The notes under the pieces are model-generated. The model saw nothing but the letters and a program-made list of their open reading frames with translations. It ran no database searches and was not told where the DNA came from. The translations under genes were made by a program, and so were the position numbers. From positions 186,001 to 250,000 of the forward strand of contig SGBB01000001.1 of assembly GCA_004195025.1 (NCBI GenBank): a DNA stretch of 64,000 bases. Reading direction: 5' to 3'. This DNA comes from Candidatus Acidulidesulfobacter diazotrophicus (GTDB taxonomy: Bacteria > SZUA-79 > Acidulodesulfobacterales > Acidulodesulfobacteraceae). Positions 54,292 to 63,048 of this stretch are shown here, one piece after another (the stretch's first letter is position 1; each line of letters starts with the position of its first letter).

Positions 54292-54706
54292 CCAGATATG
54301 TTGTTTGAATATAATTGAAATATTTGGTTTTAACCTTTATAATTTCTTCATTTTTAATCATTCCATCCAGCCAAAAATAACGGCATTCTTTATCTTTTTT
54401 AATAGCTTTTCTTTCGGTGATATTGATTATAATACGGATTATATACAATTATGATTTGCGTTGTTGCCAGCGTTATAATTTTTTTGTTATAATAAAACCT
54501 ATTTATTTTATATCAAGTTTAATTTAATATTATAGCTATTTAATATAATATAATAGATTAATAAAGAATTTTTTATGGTGTTTATAACAAATATCTATAA
54601 TTATTATAATAATTATTTTTTTTGTTGTAAGTCATGTGAATTATATACAGTTATGGCTATTATTTAATGCTGTATTAATTTATTTTTTTTATTCAGGGTA
54701 TATATT
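54292..54706. other. Intergenic region, no gene seen
   Basis: These 415 AT-rich bases lie between the diguanylate cyclase and the cation transporter. A minus-strand ORF overlapping the end of the cyclase gene has no ribosome site or recognisable features. I see no RNA gene or repeat. Confidence 0.4.
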
Positions 54707-55597
54707 TTGAAAGCTTTTTTAAATAGAGAAAAAGTATTTATTAAGCTGCGTTTAATATCTTATATAGGTATCGCGGTAAACTTTTTTTTAACCGTATTAA
54801 AATTTGTTGTAGGAATTACAGGTCATTCAGAAGCTCTTGTTGCAGACGGATTTAATTCTCTTGCAGATATTTTTGCAGGTCTTGTTGTTTATATATCTTT
54901 TAAAATTTCAAAAAAACCGCAGGATAAAGAACATCCTTACGGTCATGCAAAAGCTGAAATGATAGCTACTTTTATAGTAGCAATAATTTTATTCGGTTTT
55001 GCATTTTTTGTAGTTATCGTATCGGCATTAAAATTGTATTACGGTGTTTCGGAAAAACCTGCTATAGATACTTTATTCGTCGCATTAGCAACTATTATTA
55101 TAAAAGAGATTCTTTATTTATGGACGTTAAAATGGGGGAACCTGTTAAAATCAACAGGACTTATCGCAACGGCTTATGACCACAAAAGTGATGTGCTGGC
55201 ATCAGCTGCGGTAGTAGTAGGTATAGTTTTCGCAAGATTAGGCTACACTTTTATGGATCCTATTGCAGGTCTCATAGTTAGTCTATTTATTTTTAGATTG
55301 GCTATAAAATTGATTAAAGAATCGGTAGGCAATCTTATGGATGAAAGCCCTTCCGCTTCTATTGTCAAAAGGATTCGGAAAGTTATAATAAATATTAAAG
55401 GAGTGGAAGACATAACAGACCTTAAAGTAAGAAAATCAGGTCCGTATATATATGTGGATGTTAATATAGAGGTTGATTCGGCATTAACGGTAAAAATGGC
55501 GCATGACATCGCTGAGACGGCTAAAAATGATCTTATTATGTCAAATCCTTATATTAATGATGTTATGGTTCATATAAATCCTTATGACAAAAAATAA
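54707..55597 (+). CDS. CDF-family cation efflux transporter
   Basis: This divalent-metal/proton antiporter has six membrane helices and a C-terminal cytoplasmic domain (KGVEDITDLKVRKSGPYIYVDVNIEV). The helix 2 motif is EALVADGFNSLADI and the helix 5 motif is TAYDHKSDVLAS. The transport site is thus Asn-Asp plus Asp-Asp. The usual zinc/iron His (HHRSD) is replaced by Asp, a pattern linked with manganese-type CDFs. The start is TTG at 54707, with no ATG nearby. The length of 296 residues is normal. Confidence 0.88.
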   Translation: MKAFLNREKVFIKLRLISYIGIAVNFFLTVLKFVVGITGHSEALVADGFNSLADIFAGLVVYISFKISKKPQDKEHPYGHAKAEMIATFIVAIILFGFAFFVVIVSALKLYYGVSEKPAIDTLFVALATIIIKEILYLWTLKWGNLLKSTGLIATAYDHKSDVLASAAVVVGIVFARLGYTFMDPIAGLIVSLFIFRLAIKLIKESVGNLMDESPSASIVKRIRKVIINIKGVEDITDLKVRKSGPYIYVDVNIEVDSALTVKMAHDIAETAKNDLIMSNPYINDVMVHINPYDKK

Positions 55598-55642
55598 ATA
55601 AATAGATAACCTAAAATAATTAATAGAGAAAGAGGTGTCAAA

Positions 55643-56194
55643 ATGGATATTTATTTACAAATAAAAAATAGAAAGGGAGAAATATTCAAAATTGTCAATC
55701 TTGGCAGAGAAGAGTATTTTTTGTTTTATAAAGAGCATCTTAAAAAAATAATTAAAGAAAGCGACTGCCCTATTTTTTTCAATGATCTTAAAGCAGGAAA
55801 TTATATGGATTCGAAACAAGTTAAATTGTTAATTAGTGAAATCAAAAATATCGCAAAAAAATTAGATAAAGATCTTGAAAATTATAAAACCTTGATTGAA
55901 AAAAGAATTAAAATTGAAAATGATATATTTAATCATTCTTCAATTAAAAACATTATGATAATAGGAAAAGAAAGATTAAAAGAAGCGGAAAATGAATTTG
56001 ATCAAAAAGAATTACAGGAGCAGCTTGAATATATAGATGAAAATATTAAAAAGCTTAAAGAAACAGAAGAATATTTAAATATAGAAAGGGAAAAACTGCA
56101 GTTTTTGTTTGATATTGAACTTTTGTTTGATACTTTAATGGAAGCTAAAAATTATTCATCCGGAATTTATCTAAAAACAAGCGGAACCGATTAA
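55643..56194 (+). CDS. Hypothetical coiled-coil protein
   Basis: I do not recognise this 183-residue protein. The N-terminal 60 residues look globular (LGREEYFLFYKEHLKKII, PIFFNDLKAGNYM). Residues about 65-160 are a charged coiled coil (IKNIAKKLDKDLENYKTLIEKR and following). A GAGGTG ribosome site is present. It follows the transporter by 45 bases and may be co-transcribed. Confidence 0.65.
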   Translation: MDIYLQIKNRKGEIFKIVNLGREEYFLFYKEHLKKIIKESDCPIFFNDLKAGNYMDSKQVKLLISEIKNIAKKLDKDLENYKTLIEKRIKIENDIFNHSSIKNIMIIGKERLKEAENEFDQKELQEQLEYIDENIKKLKETEEYLNIEREKLQFLFDIELLFDTLMEAKNYSSGIYLKTSGTD

Positions 56195-56294
56195 ATATAT
56201 TAAATTAAATATTTTATAAAATAATTCTTAATTATTGCTCATTCTATAAAATTATTTGACTGACTTACGATACTTATTATTTTATTTTATTTTT

Positions 56295-57755
56295 TTAAAT
56301 ATTTTTTTTTGAAATATTAAATTCTTTTATTTTTTTTCTTAAAGTGTTTCTATTTATGCCTAACAGGTTAGAAGCTTTTATTTGATTATATTTAGATAGA
56401 ATAAGAATTTCTTCTATAACTATTTTTTCTGTTGTGCCTATTATTGTTTTATAAACATCCGTCAAATTTGTATCTTTAATTTTTTCAAGATAATTTTTTA
56501 TCCTTTGCCTTATTATATCTTCAAATGGGGTTGAATCAGTATTTTTTTTGTCCGAAAATTTTAAATTGTTTATGTTTTCAGGGCTAATTATATCATAGAA
56601 GTCTTCGGGAGTGAGTGTTGAATGATAAGACATAATCATTGTTCTTCTAATGGCATTTTCCAGCTCCCTAATATTACCGGGAAAATTATAAGATTGCAAA
56701 AAAAGTAGAGCTTCCTCATTTAATTGTTTACCTGAAATACCTAATTCTTTAGCAAACTTTTCTATAAAGAAACTTGCAAGGATAGGAATATCCGATTTTC
56801 TATCCCTTAAAGGAGGAAGAGTGATTTCTATAACATTAAGCCTGTAATAAAGGTCTTCCCTAAATTTAGATTCTTTTATCATTGATTTTAAATTTCTGTT
56901 AGTTGCCGCAATAATTCTTACATCTATTTTAATCGGTTTATTGGTTGAGCCTATAGGCTCAACTTCTTTTTCCTGGATGACCCTTAGTAATTTTGCCTGC
57001 AGATCAAGGGGCATATCGCCGATTTCATCTAGAAAAATTGTGCCGCCGTTTGCCTGCAGAAACTTCCCTTCTTTTCTTTCATTTGCACCGGTAAAAGACC
57101 CCTTTTCATGGCCAAAAAGTTCCGATTCAAGCAAATCAAAAGGGACGGAAGGAGTATTCACGACAATGAACGGCTTTTTGCTGCGCAAACTATTTAAGTG
57201 TATTGCTCGTGCGACTAATTCTTTACCTGTCCCTGATTCTCCAAGAATTAAAACAGTCAAGCTATTATGTGATAACTTACCTATAGTTTTAAATATCTCT
57301 TGCATTACTTTAGATTTTCCAACCAATAAAGAATCAAGAATATCAATGTTTTTTGCAGCGGCATTGTCTTTAGGCAACGCATCTATTTCATCTTTCTGTA
57401 TTTTTTTAATAATGCCTACTATTTCATCAACATCAAATGGCTTAGTTATATAATCATAAGCGCCTTTTTTCATAGCATCTATAGCATTTATCATGGTATT
57501 TTGGGCGGTCATTATAATAATATTTGGCGGATTTGCAAGTTCTCTTGAATAAGACAGTATTTCCATGCCGTTAATTTTAGGTATTCTTATATCAAGAAAA
57601 ATGGTAAAATAATTGTGTTCGTTTATAAGCTGAAGCGCAAGTTGTCCTTCCGATGCGGTATCAATGATAAATTCATTTTCTAATAATTTTTTTAATACAA
57701 AAACTATGCTCTCTTCATCGTCTACAATTAAAATTCTTTTTTCTTTTTTAGTCAT
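56295..57755 (-). CDS. NtrC-family sigma54 response regulator
   Basis: A 486-residue activator with three domains. The receiver domain (1-115) has the phospho-acceptor Asp in TIFLDIRIPKINGMEIL. The AAA+ domain (about 145-385) has Walker A GESGTGKE, the sigma54-contact loop GSFTGA (usual form GAFTGA) and Walker B TIFLDEIGDMP. The C-terminal Fis-type HTH has NQIKASNLLGINRNTLRKKIKEF. No histidine kinase gene is adjacent. It is a candidate activator for the sigma54 promoter at glnB, though other targets are equally possible. Confidence 0.93.
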   Translation of the reverse strand: MTKKEKRILIVDDEESIVFVLKKLLENEFIIDTASEGQLALQLINEHNYFTIFLDIRIPKINGMEILSYSRELANPPNIIIMTAQNTMINAIDAMKKGAYDYITKPFDVDEIVGIIKKIQKDEIDALPKDNAAAKNIDILDSLLVGKSKVMQEIFKTIGKLSHNSLTVLILGESGTGKELVARAIHLNSLRSKKPFIVVNTPSVPFDLLESELFGHEKGSFTGANERKEGKFLQANGGTIFLDEIGDMPLDLQAKLLRVIQEKEVEPIGSTNKPIKIDVRIIAATNRNLKSMIKESKFREDLYYRLNVIEITLPPLRDRKSDIPILASFFIEKFAKELGISGKQLNEEALLFLQSYNFPGNIRELENAIRRTMIMSYHSTLTPEDFYDIISPENINNLKFSDKKNTDSTPFEDIIRQRIKNYLEKIKDTNLTDVYKTIIGTTEKIVIEEILILSKYNQIKASNLLGINRNTLRKKIKEFNISKKNI

Positions 57756-57816
57756 ATAAATTAAAATAAATTAACAAATTAATAATTATTAGTATTAATT
57801 AGTATCACAATACTAA

Positions 57817-59034
57817 TTAAATAAAATATATATTAACGTTTTCGAAGGCTTTAATTTCGGTAGTTTCTTCAGGTATAGAAATAATAGAATTAACGTGTCC
57901 GAAAGAGCTAATCATTGCAGGGCCTATTTTTTTATATACTTCAGAATATAAACATCCATTCTCAAGAAATGTTCTTGCAGGTAAAAATTCTCTTCTTTTA
58001 TGTTTTTTATTGAAATCCGAACTTATTTTTGATACTGCTCTTGAGGCAAAAAAATTATAAGGATTATTAAAATTTAATTGTTTTTCTATAAAAGGTTTTA
58101 TAAAAACAATTAAACATACAAAAAATGCTACAGGATTTCCTGGAACCATAAAAATAGGAGTTTTATCTATAAGACCAAAAGAAAATGGTTTCGCAGGTTT
58201 TATAGCAACCTGTCTGAATTTAATTTTTAAACCTAGTTCCATTAAAGCTTTTTCTGTAAAATCTTTTTCCCCAAATGAAGCTCCAGCCGATGTAATTATA
58301 ATTTTGCTTTCAATGAGCGCAGATTCTATCTCCTTTTTTATTACGGATAGTTTATCTTTGCATATTACATTTTTTAATATGCGGCATCCATTATTTGACA
58401 TAAACGATTCTGTGAGTATTCCATTTGAATTAATAACTTTACCGTATTTATATTTTTGATTTAAAGATATGATTTCATTGCCCGTTGAAATTATAGATAC
58501 GGGAATATTGTCGTACGCTCTAATTTGTTTTACATTGCAGGCGGCAAGCAATGCCGCCTGCGTATATGAAAGTTTCGTATTTTTAGGAATAATAATGTCG
58601 CCTTTTTTAATATCCTCGCCTTTCAATCTGACGTTTAAACCATTTTTTACAGATGAGTCTAAAAATAGAAAATCATTTTCTATTTTTGATTTTTCCACGG
58701 GAAGTACGGCATCAAAATTAGCAGGCATATACCCGCCCGTCATTATTTTAACTGTTTGACCGGTATCAATTTTATGTTTATTTAAACTTCCGGCATATAT
58801 GGTATTTTTATTTATTGTTAATTTTATCACATGTTCTGAATTTGCTTGCTTAATAAAATCAGAGTTTAATGCAAATCCGTCCATAGCGGAATTATTTTCA
58901 GAGGGGAAGTCTATTTTTGATTTGATATCTGATGCGCAAACTCTATTAATACTGTCTAAAGATGTAATTAAAGATGTATTAATTTTAATTTTAGTCGATA
59001 ATATGATATTTAAAGCATCGTCAAAATTGATCAT
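57817..59034 (-). CDS. moeA: Molybdopterin molybdenumtransferase MoeA
   Basis: It inserts molybdate into adenylylated molybdopterin to complete the molybdenum cofactor. The motifs are DFPSENNSAMDGFAL (usually PxxxxSxMDGYA), IMTGGYMPANFDAVLPVE, NVRLKGEDIKKGD and SAGASFGEKDFTEKAL. The C-terminal part has FMVPGNPVAFFVCL. The length of 405 residues is standard. Its presence implies molybdo- or tungsto-enzymes, but none is encoded in the window. Confidence 0.93.
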   Translation of the reverse strand: MINFDDALNIILSTKIKINTSLITSLDSINRVCASDIKSKIDFPSENNSAMDGFALNSDFIKQANSEHVIKLTINKNTIYAGSLNKHKIDTGQTVKIMTGGYMPANFDAVLPVEKSKIENDFLFLDSSVKNGLNVRLKGEDIKKGDIIIPKNTKLSYTQAALLAACNVKQIRAYDNIPVSIISTGNEIISLNQKYKYGKVINSNGILTESFMSNNGCRILKNVICKDKLSVIKKEIESALIESKIIITSAGASFGEKDFTEKALMELGLKIKFRQVAIKPAKPFSFGLIDKTPIFMVPGNPVAFFVCLIVFIKPFIEKQLNFNNPYNFFASRAVSKISSDFNKKHKRREFLPARTFLENGCLYSEVYKKIGPAMISSFGHVNSIISIPEETTEIKAFENVNIYFI

Positions 59035-59059
59035 AAATTTATTTATATATTTTATATAT

Positions 59060-60853
59060 TTAGTTTATTTTTAAAACTTGGCCGGGATAAATTGAATTTT
59101 GATTTTTTAGATTATTGTAAGCCATTATAGATTTTACCGATGAATGATATTTAGCCGCTATTGCATACAAAGAGTCCCCAAATTTTACCTTATATTTAAT
59201 AAGCGTTTTATCAATATTTTTATTGTTAGAAGCGGAAGTGCTTGAGCTATTGCTATAATTACCCGTAAGATATATTTTTTCTCCTACGCGAATATTTGAA
59301 CTATTATTAATATTATTTATATTTTTAATTGTTTGCAGCGAAATATTGTAAGTATTTGCAATGCTCCATAATGTCATGCCTGGTTTGACTGTTATATATT
59401 TTTTTTGCAAATTTGCGGGTTTCACAAAATTATTATTGCCGCTGCCGGGAATAAGTAATTTCTCGCCTACATTAATTAAAGAATAGGAACTTAAATGATT
59501 AGCTTCTTCCAGAGTATTTAGCGAAACTCCGTATCTAAGGGCAATAGAATCTAAAGTATCTCCTGGCTGCACGGTATAATAGCCTCCCTGCGGTTTATTG
59601 TAAGATATGTTGATTACTTTAGGGGTTTTCGGTATATATTGTTTTATATCTTTAAAATTATTTTCAAAAACTTTTAATTTATCGGCAGGTATGTTTAATA
59701 AGAAATTAGGATCATTCGGAGGCGTAGATCCTCTTAATATGTCAGGATTTAGCTTCCATAAATTATTTTCCGGTATCTCGGCGCATTTTGCAAGAGCATA
59801 TAAGCTAACTGAAAAAGGCACTTTGACCTGCGCAAATTTTATAGGTTTTCTATATTTTAAATTTTTAAATCCGAAATTCTGAGGATCTTTTGCAATTATT
59901 GCTGCAGCAATAATTTTTGGAACATATCTTCTTGTTTGTCCTGGCAAAAGATAAGGTTTATTTTGAGAGATTGTCCAGAAATTACCGCCGGGATACAGAG
60001 ACAGTGCCCTTTCAATCGTCATCTGACCTGAATTATATGCTGCTGCCGCTAAATACCATGATCCAAATGTATTAAATAAATTTTTTAAATATTTTCCTGC
60101 CGCATAAGTAGACTCTATAGGATTTCTTCTTTCGTCAACCCACCAGTTAATTGTTAAACCAAATATTCTTGCCGTTGAAGGAATAAATTGCCACATGCCG
60201 CTTGCGCCTGCGTAAGAATAAGCCGTAGGAGAAAAGCCGCTCTCCACCATTGCCAGATATGCAAGGTCATTTGGCAGACCAAGTTTTTTGAATACCGATT
60301 TTATCATAGGAATATATCTTTCGGATCTTTCAAGCATTGTTTTAAAAACATTTCTTCCCGTATTTTGATAAAAGTGGATATAATGTATAATTTCTTTATT
60401 AATAATCATAGGGAAAATACGGGAAGCATTGGGAGAAATTTTATTATCGCTGCTTAAAAGACCTGAATTGCTCAGCACAGTATTTTTAATTTTATGAGTA
60501 TTAATTTTTCGGTAATTAATTTTTTTATGTATTTTCTTATATATATTGTTTGCTTTTATTTTAGCGCTTTTTTTAATATTATTGTATGCGACTTTCAGTT
60601 TATCCGGCGTAACCGTAAGCAGAATAGAATTTTTTTTGTGTTTTGATTTGTTATGTTTTGAAGAAGTGATTTTAGAAACATTGTCAAAATTAATCTGAAT
60701 TATAGGAGACGCAGCAGCATGAATCTTTGCCGTCGAACCGTATGAATTATTAGAAGCAATAAAGAGATAAGAAAGAATAGCTAAAGTAAGTATCAATAAT
60801 AAAGCATTTGATATAAATACTTTTAATAATATATAGTTTAATTTTAAACCCAT
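59060..60853 (-). CDS. mltD: MltD-like lytic murein transglycosylase with LysM domains
   Basis: It cuts peptidoglycan at MurNAc-GlcNAc bonds. An N-terminal membrane anchor or signal (about residues 8-32) is followed by a basic linker. The SLT domain (about 170-300) has catalytic Glu in LAMVESGFSPTAYSYAGASGMWQFIPSTA and AAAYNSGQMTIERAL. Three LysM repeats follow at about 427-470, 485-530 and 552-597 (YTVQPGDTLDSIALRYGV, ITVKPGMTLWSIANTYNI, YKVKFGDSLYAIAAKYHS). GGGAGA precedes the ATG. The length of 597 residues is slightly above E. coli MltD. Confidence 0.92.
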   Translation of the reverse strand: MGLKLNYILLKVFISNALLLILTLAILSYLFIASNNSYGSTAKIHAAASPIIQINFDNVSKITSSKHNKSKHKKNSILLTVTPDKLKVAYNNIKKSAKIKANNIYKKIHKKINYRKINTHKIKNTVLSNSGLLSSDNKISPNASRIFPMIINKEIIHYIHFYQNTGRNVFKTMLERSERYIPMIKSVFKKLGLPNDLAYLAMVESGFSPTAYSYAGASGMWQFIPSTARIFGLTINWWVDERRNPIESTYAAGKYLKNLFNTFGSWYLAAAAYNSGQMTIERALSLYPGGNFWTISQNKPYLLPGQTRRYVPKIIAAAIIAKDPQNFGFKNLKYRKPIKFAQVKVPFSVSLYALAKCAEIPENNLWKLNPDILRGSTPPNDPNFLLNIPADKLKVFENNFKDIKQYIPKTPKVINISYNKPQGGYYTVQPGDTLDSIALRYGVSLNTLEEANHLSSYSLINVGEKLLIPGSGNNNFVKPANLQKKYITVKPGMTLWSIANTYNISLQTIKNINNINNSSNIRVGEKIYLTGNYSNSSSTSASNNKNIDKTLIKYKVKFGDSLYAIAAKYHSSVKSIMAYNNLKNQNSIYPGQVLKIN

Positions 60854-61095
60854 AGAAAAATCTCCCGATAATTTCCATTAAAAAATTGATTAATTTAATT
60901 TAATTAAATTAAATTCTTAAATGCCCTAATATTATATATTATATTTATATATTATATTTATATTTATATTTTATATATAGATTAATCTACGGCAAATATT
61001 TTTTATTTATGCATTTACATAAATATAGATTATAAATTATATAGCAATAATATAAAAAAAGTCAAATTTTAATTATTTTAATTATATTTATATAT

Positions 61096-61333
61096 AACCC
61101 AAAATTGCCGATAGAAAATTTAATACGGATGACTGCTTCGCTCTCGGCTTATAGCCTCGTGAACAGAAACGGCATACGTTTCTATCTCCGGAACTTTCCC
61201 GCTGAAGCAGGTGTTGGGACTTTGATGGATTTTAAAAGTTCGCACTGCTTGTATGTCATTCCTGCGAAAGCAGGAATCTAATACCTTAATGCATTGCGGT
61301 ATATTTAACAATCTCTATCGGCAATTTTGGGTT
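61096..61333. mobile_element. MITE-like element with perfect 20-base ends
   Basis: Ends AACCCAAAATTGCCGATAGA (61096-61115) and its exact complement (61314-61333) bound 238 non-coding bases. The interior includes the palindrome ATTCCTGCGAAAGCAGGAAT, shared with 48995-49224. A lone copy of the end lies at 23549-23567. No target duplication is evident. The rest of 60854-61587 is AT-rich with no gene. Confidence 0.8.
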
Positions 61334-61587
61334 GTGTTAAATTCTTGACAATTTAAGTAAAATTTGATTTAGTAATATTTACATATTTAATATTATCATT
61401 TTCTAAATTAAATAAAAAATTAAAAGAAAAGCCTGTATCATTCATTAAATAAAAAATTAAAGATATAAAAAAATAGTCTATATAATAAAATCTTATGATA
61501 ACAAATAAAACAATCTTTACAATAATAAATAATAAATAAATATTATAAATATAATAATAATTAAAATAAAAAACAAGGGGTTTAAAG

Positions 61588-62730
61588 ATGCAGAAAAAGT
61601 ATTTGTTGGCACCAGGACCTACGCCAGTTCCTGAGCGCGCATTGGCGGAAATGGCGCTTCCTATTATTCATCACAGAGCACCCGAATATTCAGTCGTATT
61701 GCAAGAAGTGAGAGATAATCTAAAGTACTTATTTCAAACAAAAAATGAAGTTTTAATTTTTACTTCAAGCGGCACGGGAGCTATGGAAGGATGCGTTTCA
61801 AATTTACTTTCTAAAGGAGATCGCGCTATAGCCGTAAGAGGCGGGAAATTTGGCGAAAGATGGTTTGATATTTGCAAAGCATATTCTGTAGATGTTCAGG
61901 CAATTGATGTAGAATGGGGGCATGCTGTTTCTCCTAAGGCAATAGAAGATGCTTTAAATAAAGATCCTAAAATTAAAGCCGTGTATATCCAGGCATCTGA
62001 AACATCGACAGGAGTTTATCATCCCGTTAAGGAAATAGCCGAAATAGTTAAAAAAAGGGAGAATACAATACTTATCGTAGATGCTATAACGGCTCTAGGT
62101 GTAGTAAATATCCCGCAAGACGAATGGGGTATAGATGTCGTAGTCACAGGATCGCAAAAGGCTCTTATGCTTCCTCCTGGTCTTGCTTTTGCTTCTTTAA
62201 ATGAAAAAGCATGGTCTTTTGTTGAGAAATCGGATTTGCCGAAATATTATTTTAATTTTAAGAAAGAAAAAAAATCTTTGGAAAAAAATCAAAATGCATA
62301 TACTCCCAATGTTCAACTTATTGTCGGATTGCGTGAAATTTTAAAAGAAATTAAAGAGGAAGGGCTTGAACATGTTTTTAAAAGGCATGCAAATTTAGCT
62401 AACGCTACAAGAAAGGCGGTTCAGGCGCTAGGTCTTAAATTATATCCTTCTGATGAGCCGTCCAATGCGCTTACGGCTGCCTGGGCGCCTGATGGTATAG
62501 ATGCAGGAAAGATTACTAAATTAATTAGAGAGAAGTATGGTATTACTATAGCAGGCGGTCAGGATGCAGTAAAAGGCAAAATATTTAGAATTGCCCATTT
62601 AGGGTACGCAGGTTGTTTTGACGTAATAACCGTTATTTCTGCTTTAGAAGCCGTGTTAAAAGAGCTTGGCTATAAATTTGAAACGGGTACCGGGTTGAAA
62701 GCAGCTCAGGAAGCTCTGTTTGGCAACTAA
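61588..62730 (+). CDS. Class V aminotransferase, probably phosphoserine-forming
   Basis: This is a PLP enzyme of the alanine-glyoxylate/serine-pyruvate aminotransferase group. It opens YLLAPGPTPVPERAL, has TSSGTGAMEG for the cofactor phosphate, DAITALGVVNIPQDEWGIDVVVTGSQKALMLPPG with the PLP lysine, and ends normally. The length of 380 residues is typical. Adjacency to serA suggests a role in serine synthesis; such class V enzymes replace SerC in some anaerobes and archaea. Annotation as a generic aminotransferase is safe. Confidence 0.88.
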   Translation: MQKKYLLAPGPTPVPERALAEMALPIIHHRAPEYSVVLQEVRDNLKYLFQTKNEVLIFTSSGTGAMEGCVSNLLSKGDRAIAVRGGKFGERWFDICKAYSVDVQAIDVEWGHAVSPKAIEDALNKDPKIKAVYIQASETSTGVYHPVKEIAEIVKKRENTILIVDAITALGVVNIPQDEWGIDVVVTGSQKALMLPPGLAFASLNEKAWSFVEKSDLPKYYFNFKKEKKSLEKNQNAYTPNVQLIVGLREILKEIKEEGLEHVFKRHANLANATRKAVQALGLKLYPSDEPSNALTAAWAPDGIDAGKITKLIREKYGITIAGGQDAVKGKIFRIAHLGYAGCFDVITVISALEAVLKELGYKFETGTGLKAAQEALFGN

Positions 62731-63048
62731 TAAATAAGTACCAAGTTAAAAATTATAAAATTTAAATTATTTATTTATTATTTATATTATATAGATAAAA
62801 GTATCTTTATATGTATTATATATTGCATTAATTAATAATTTATTGATAATTGTATTTTTATTATTTTACTATTTTATTATTTATATAAATTAAATAACAA
62901 TAAATAAATAATAGTATTAATATTAAATCTGTATTTAATCAAATTTATTTTATTTCAAATTTATTTCACCAATTATATCTATGTTATTTTATTAAATTAA
63001 ATATTAAATTATACTAAAATATACTATATGATAGAGGAGACCGTTAAG
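62731..63048. other. Intergenic region, no gene seen
   Basis: About 318 very AT-rich bases separate the aminotransferase from serA. No ORF, hairpin or repeat stands out. The two genes may still share a transcript. Confidence 0.4.

Noticed and set aside
54182-54448. Minus-strand 88-codon ORF after the diguanylate cyclase gene
   Set aside because: Overlaps the GGDEF gene, has no ribosome site, and its codons look like antisense of coding and AT-rich spacer.
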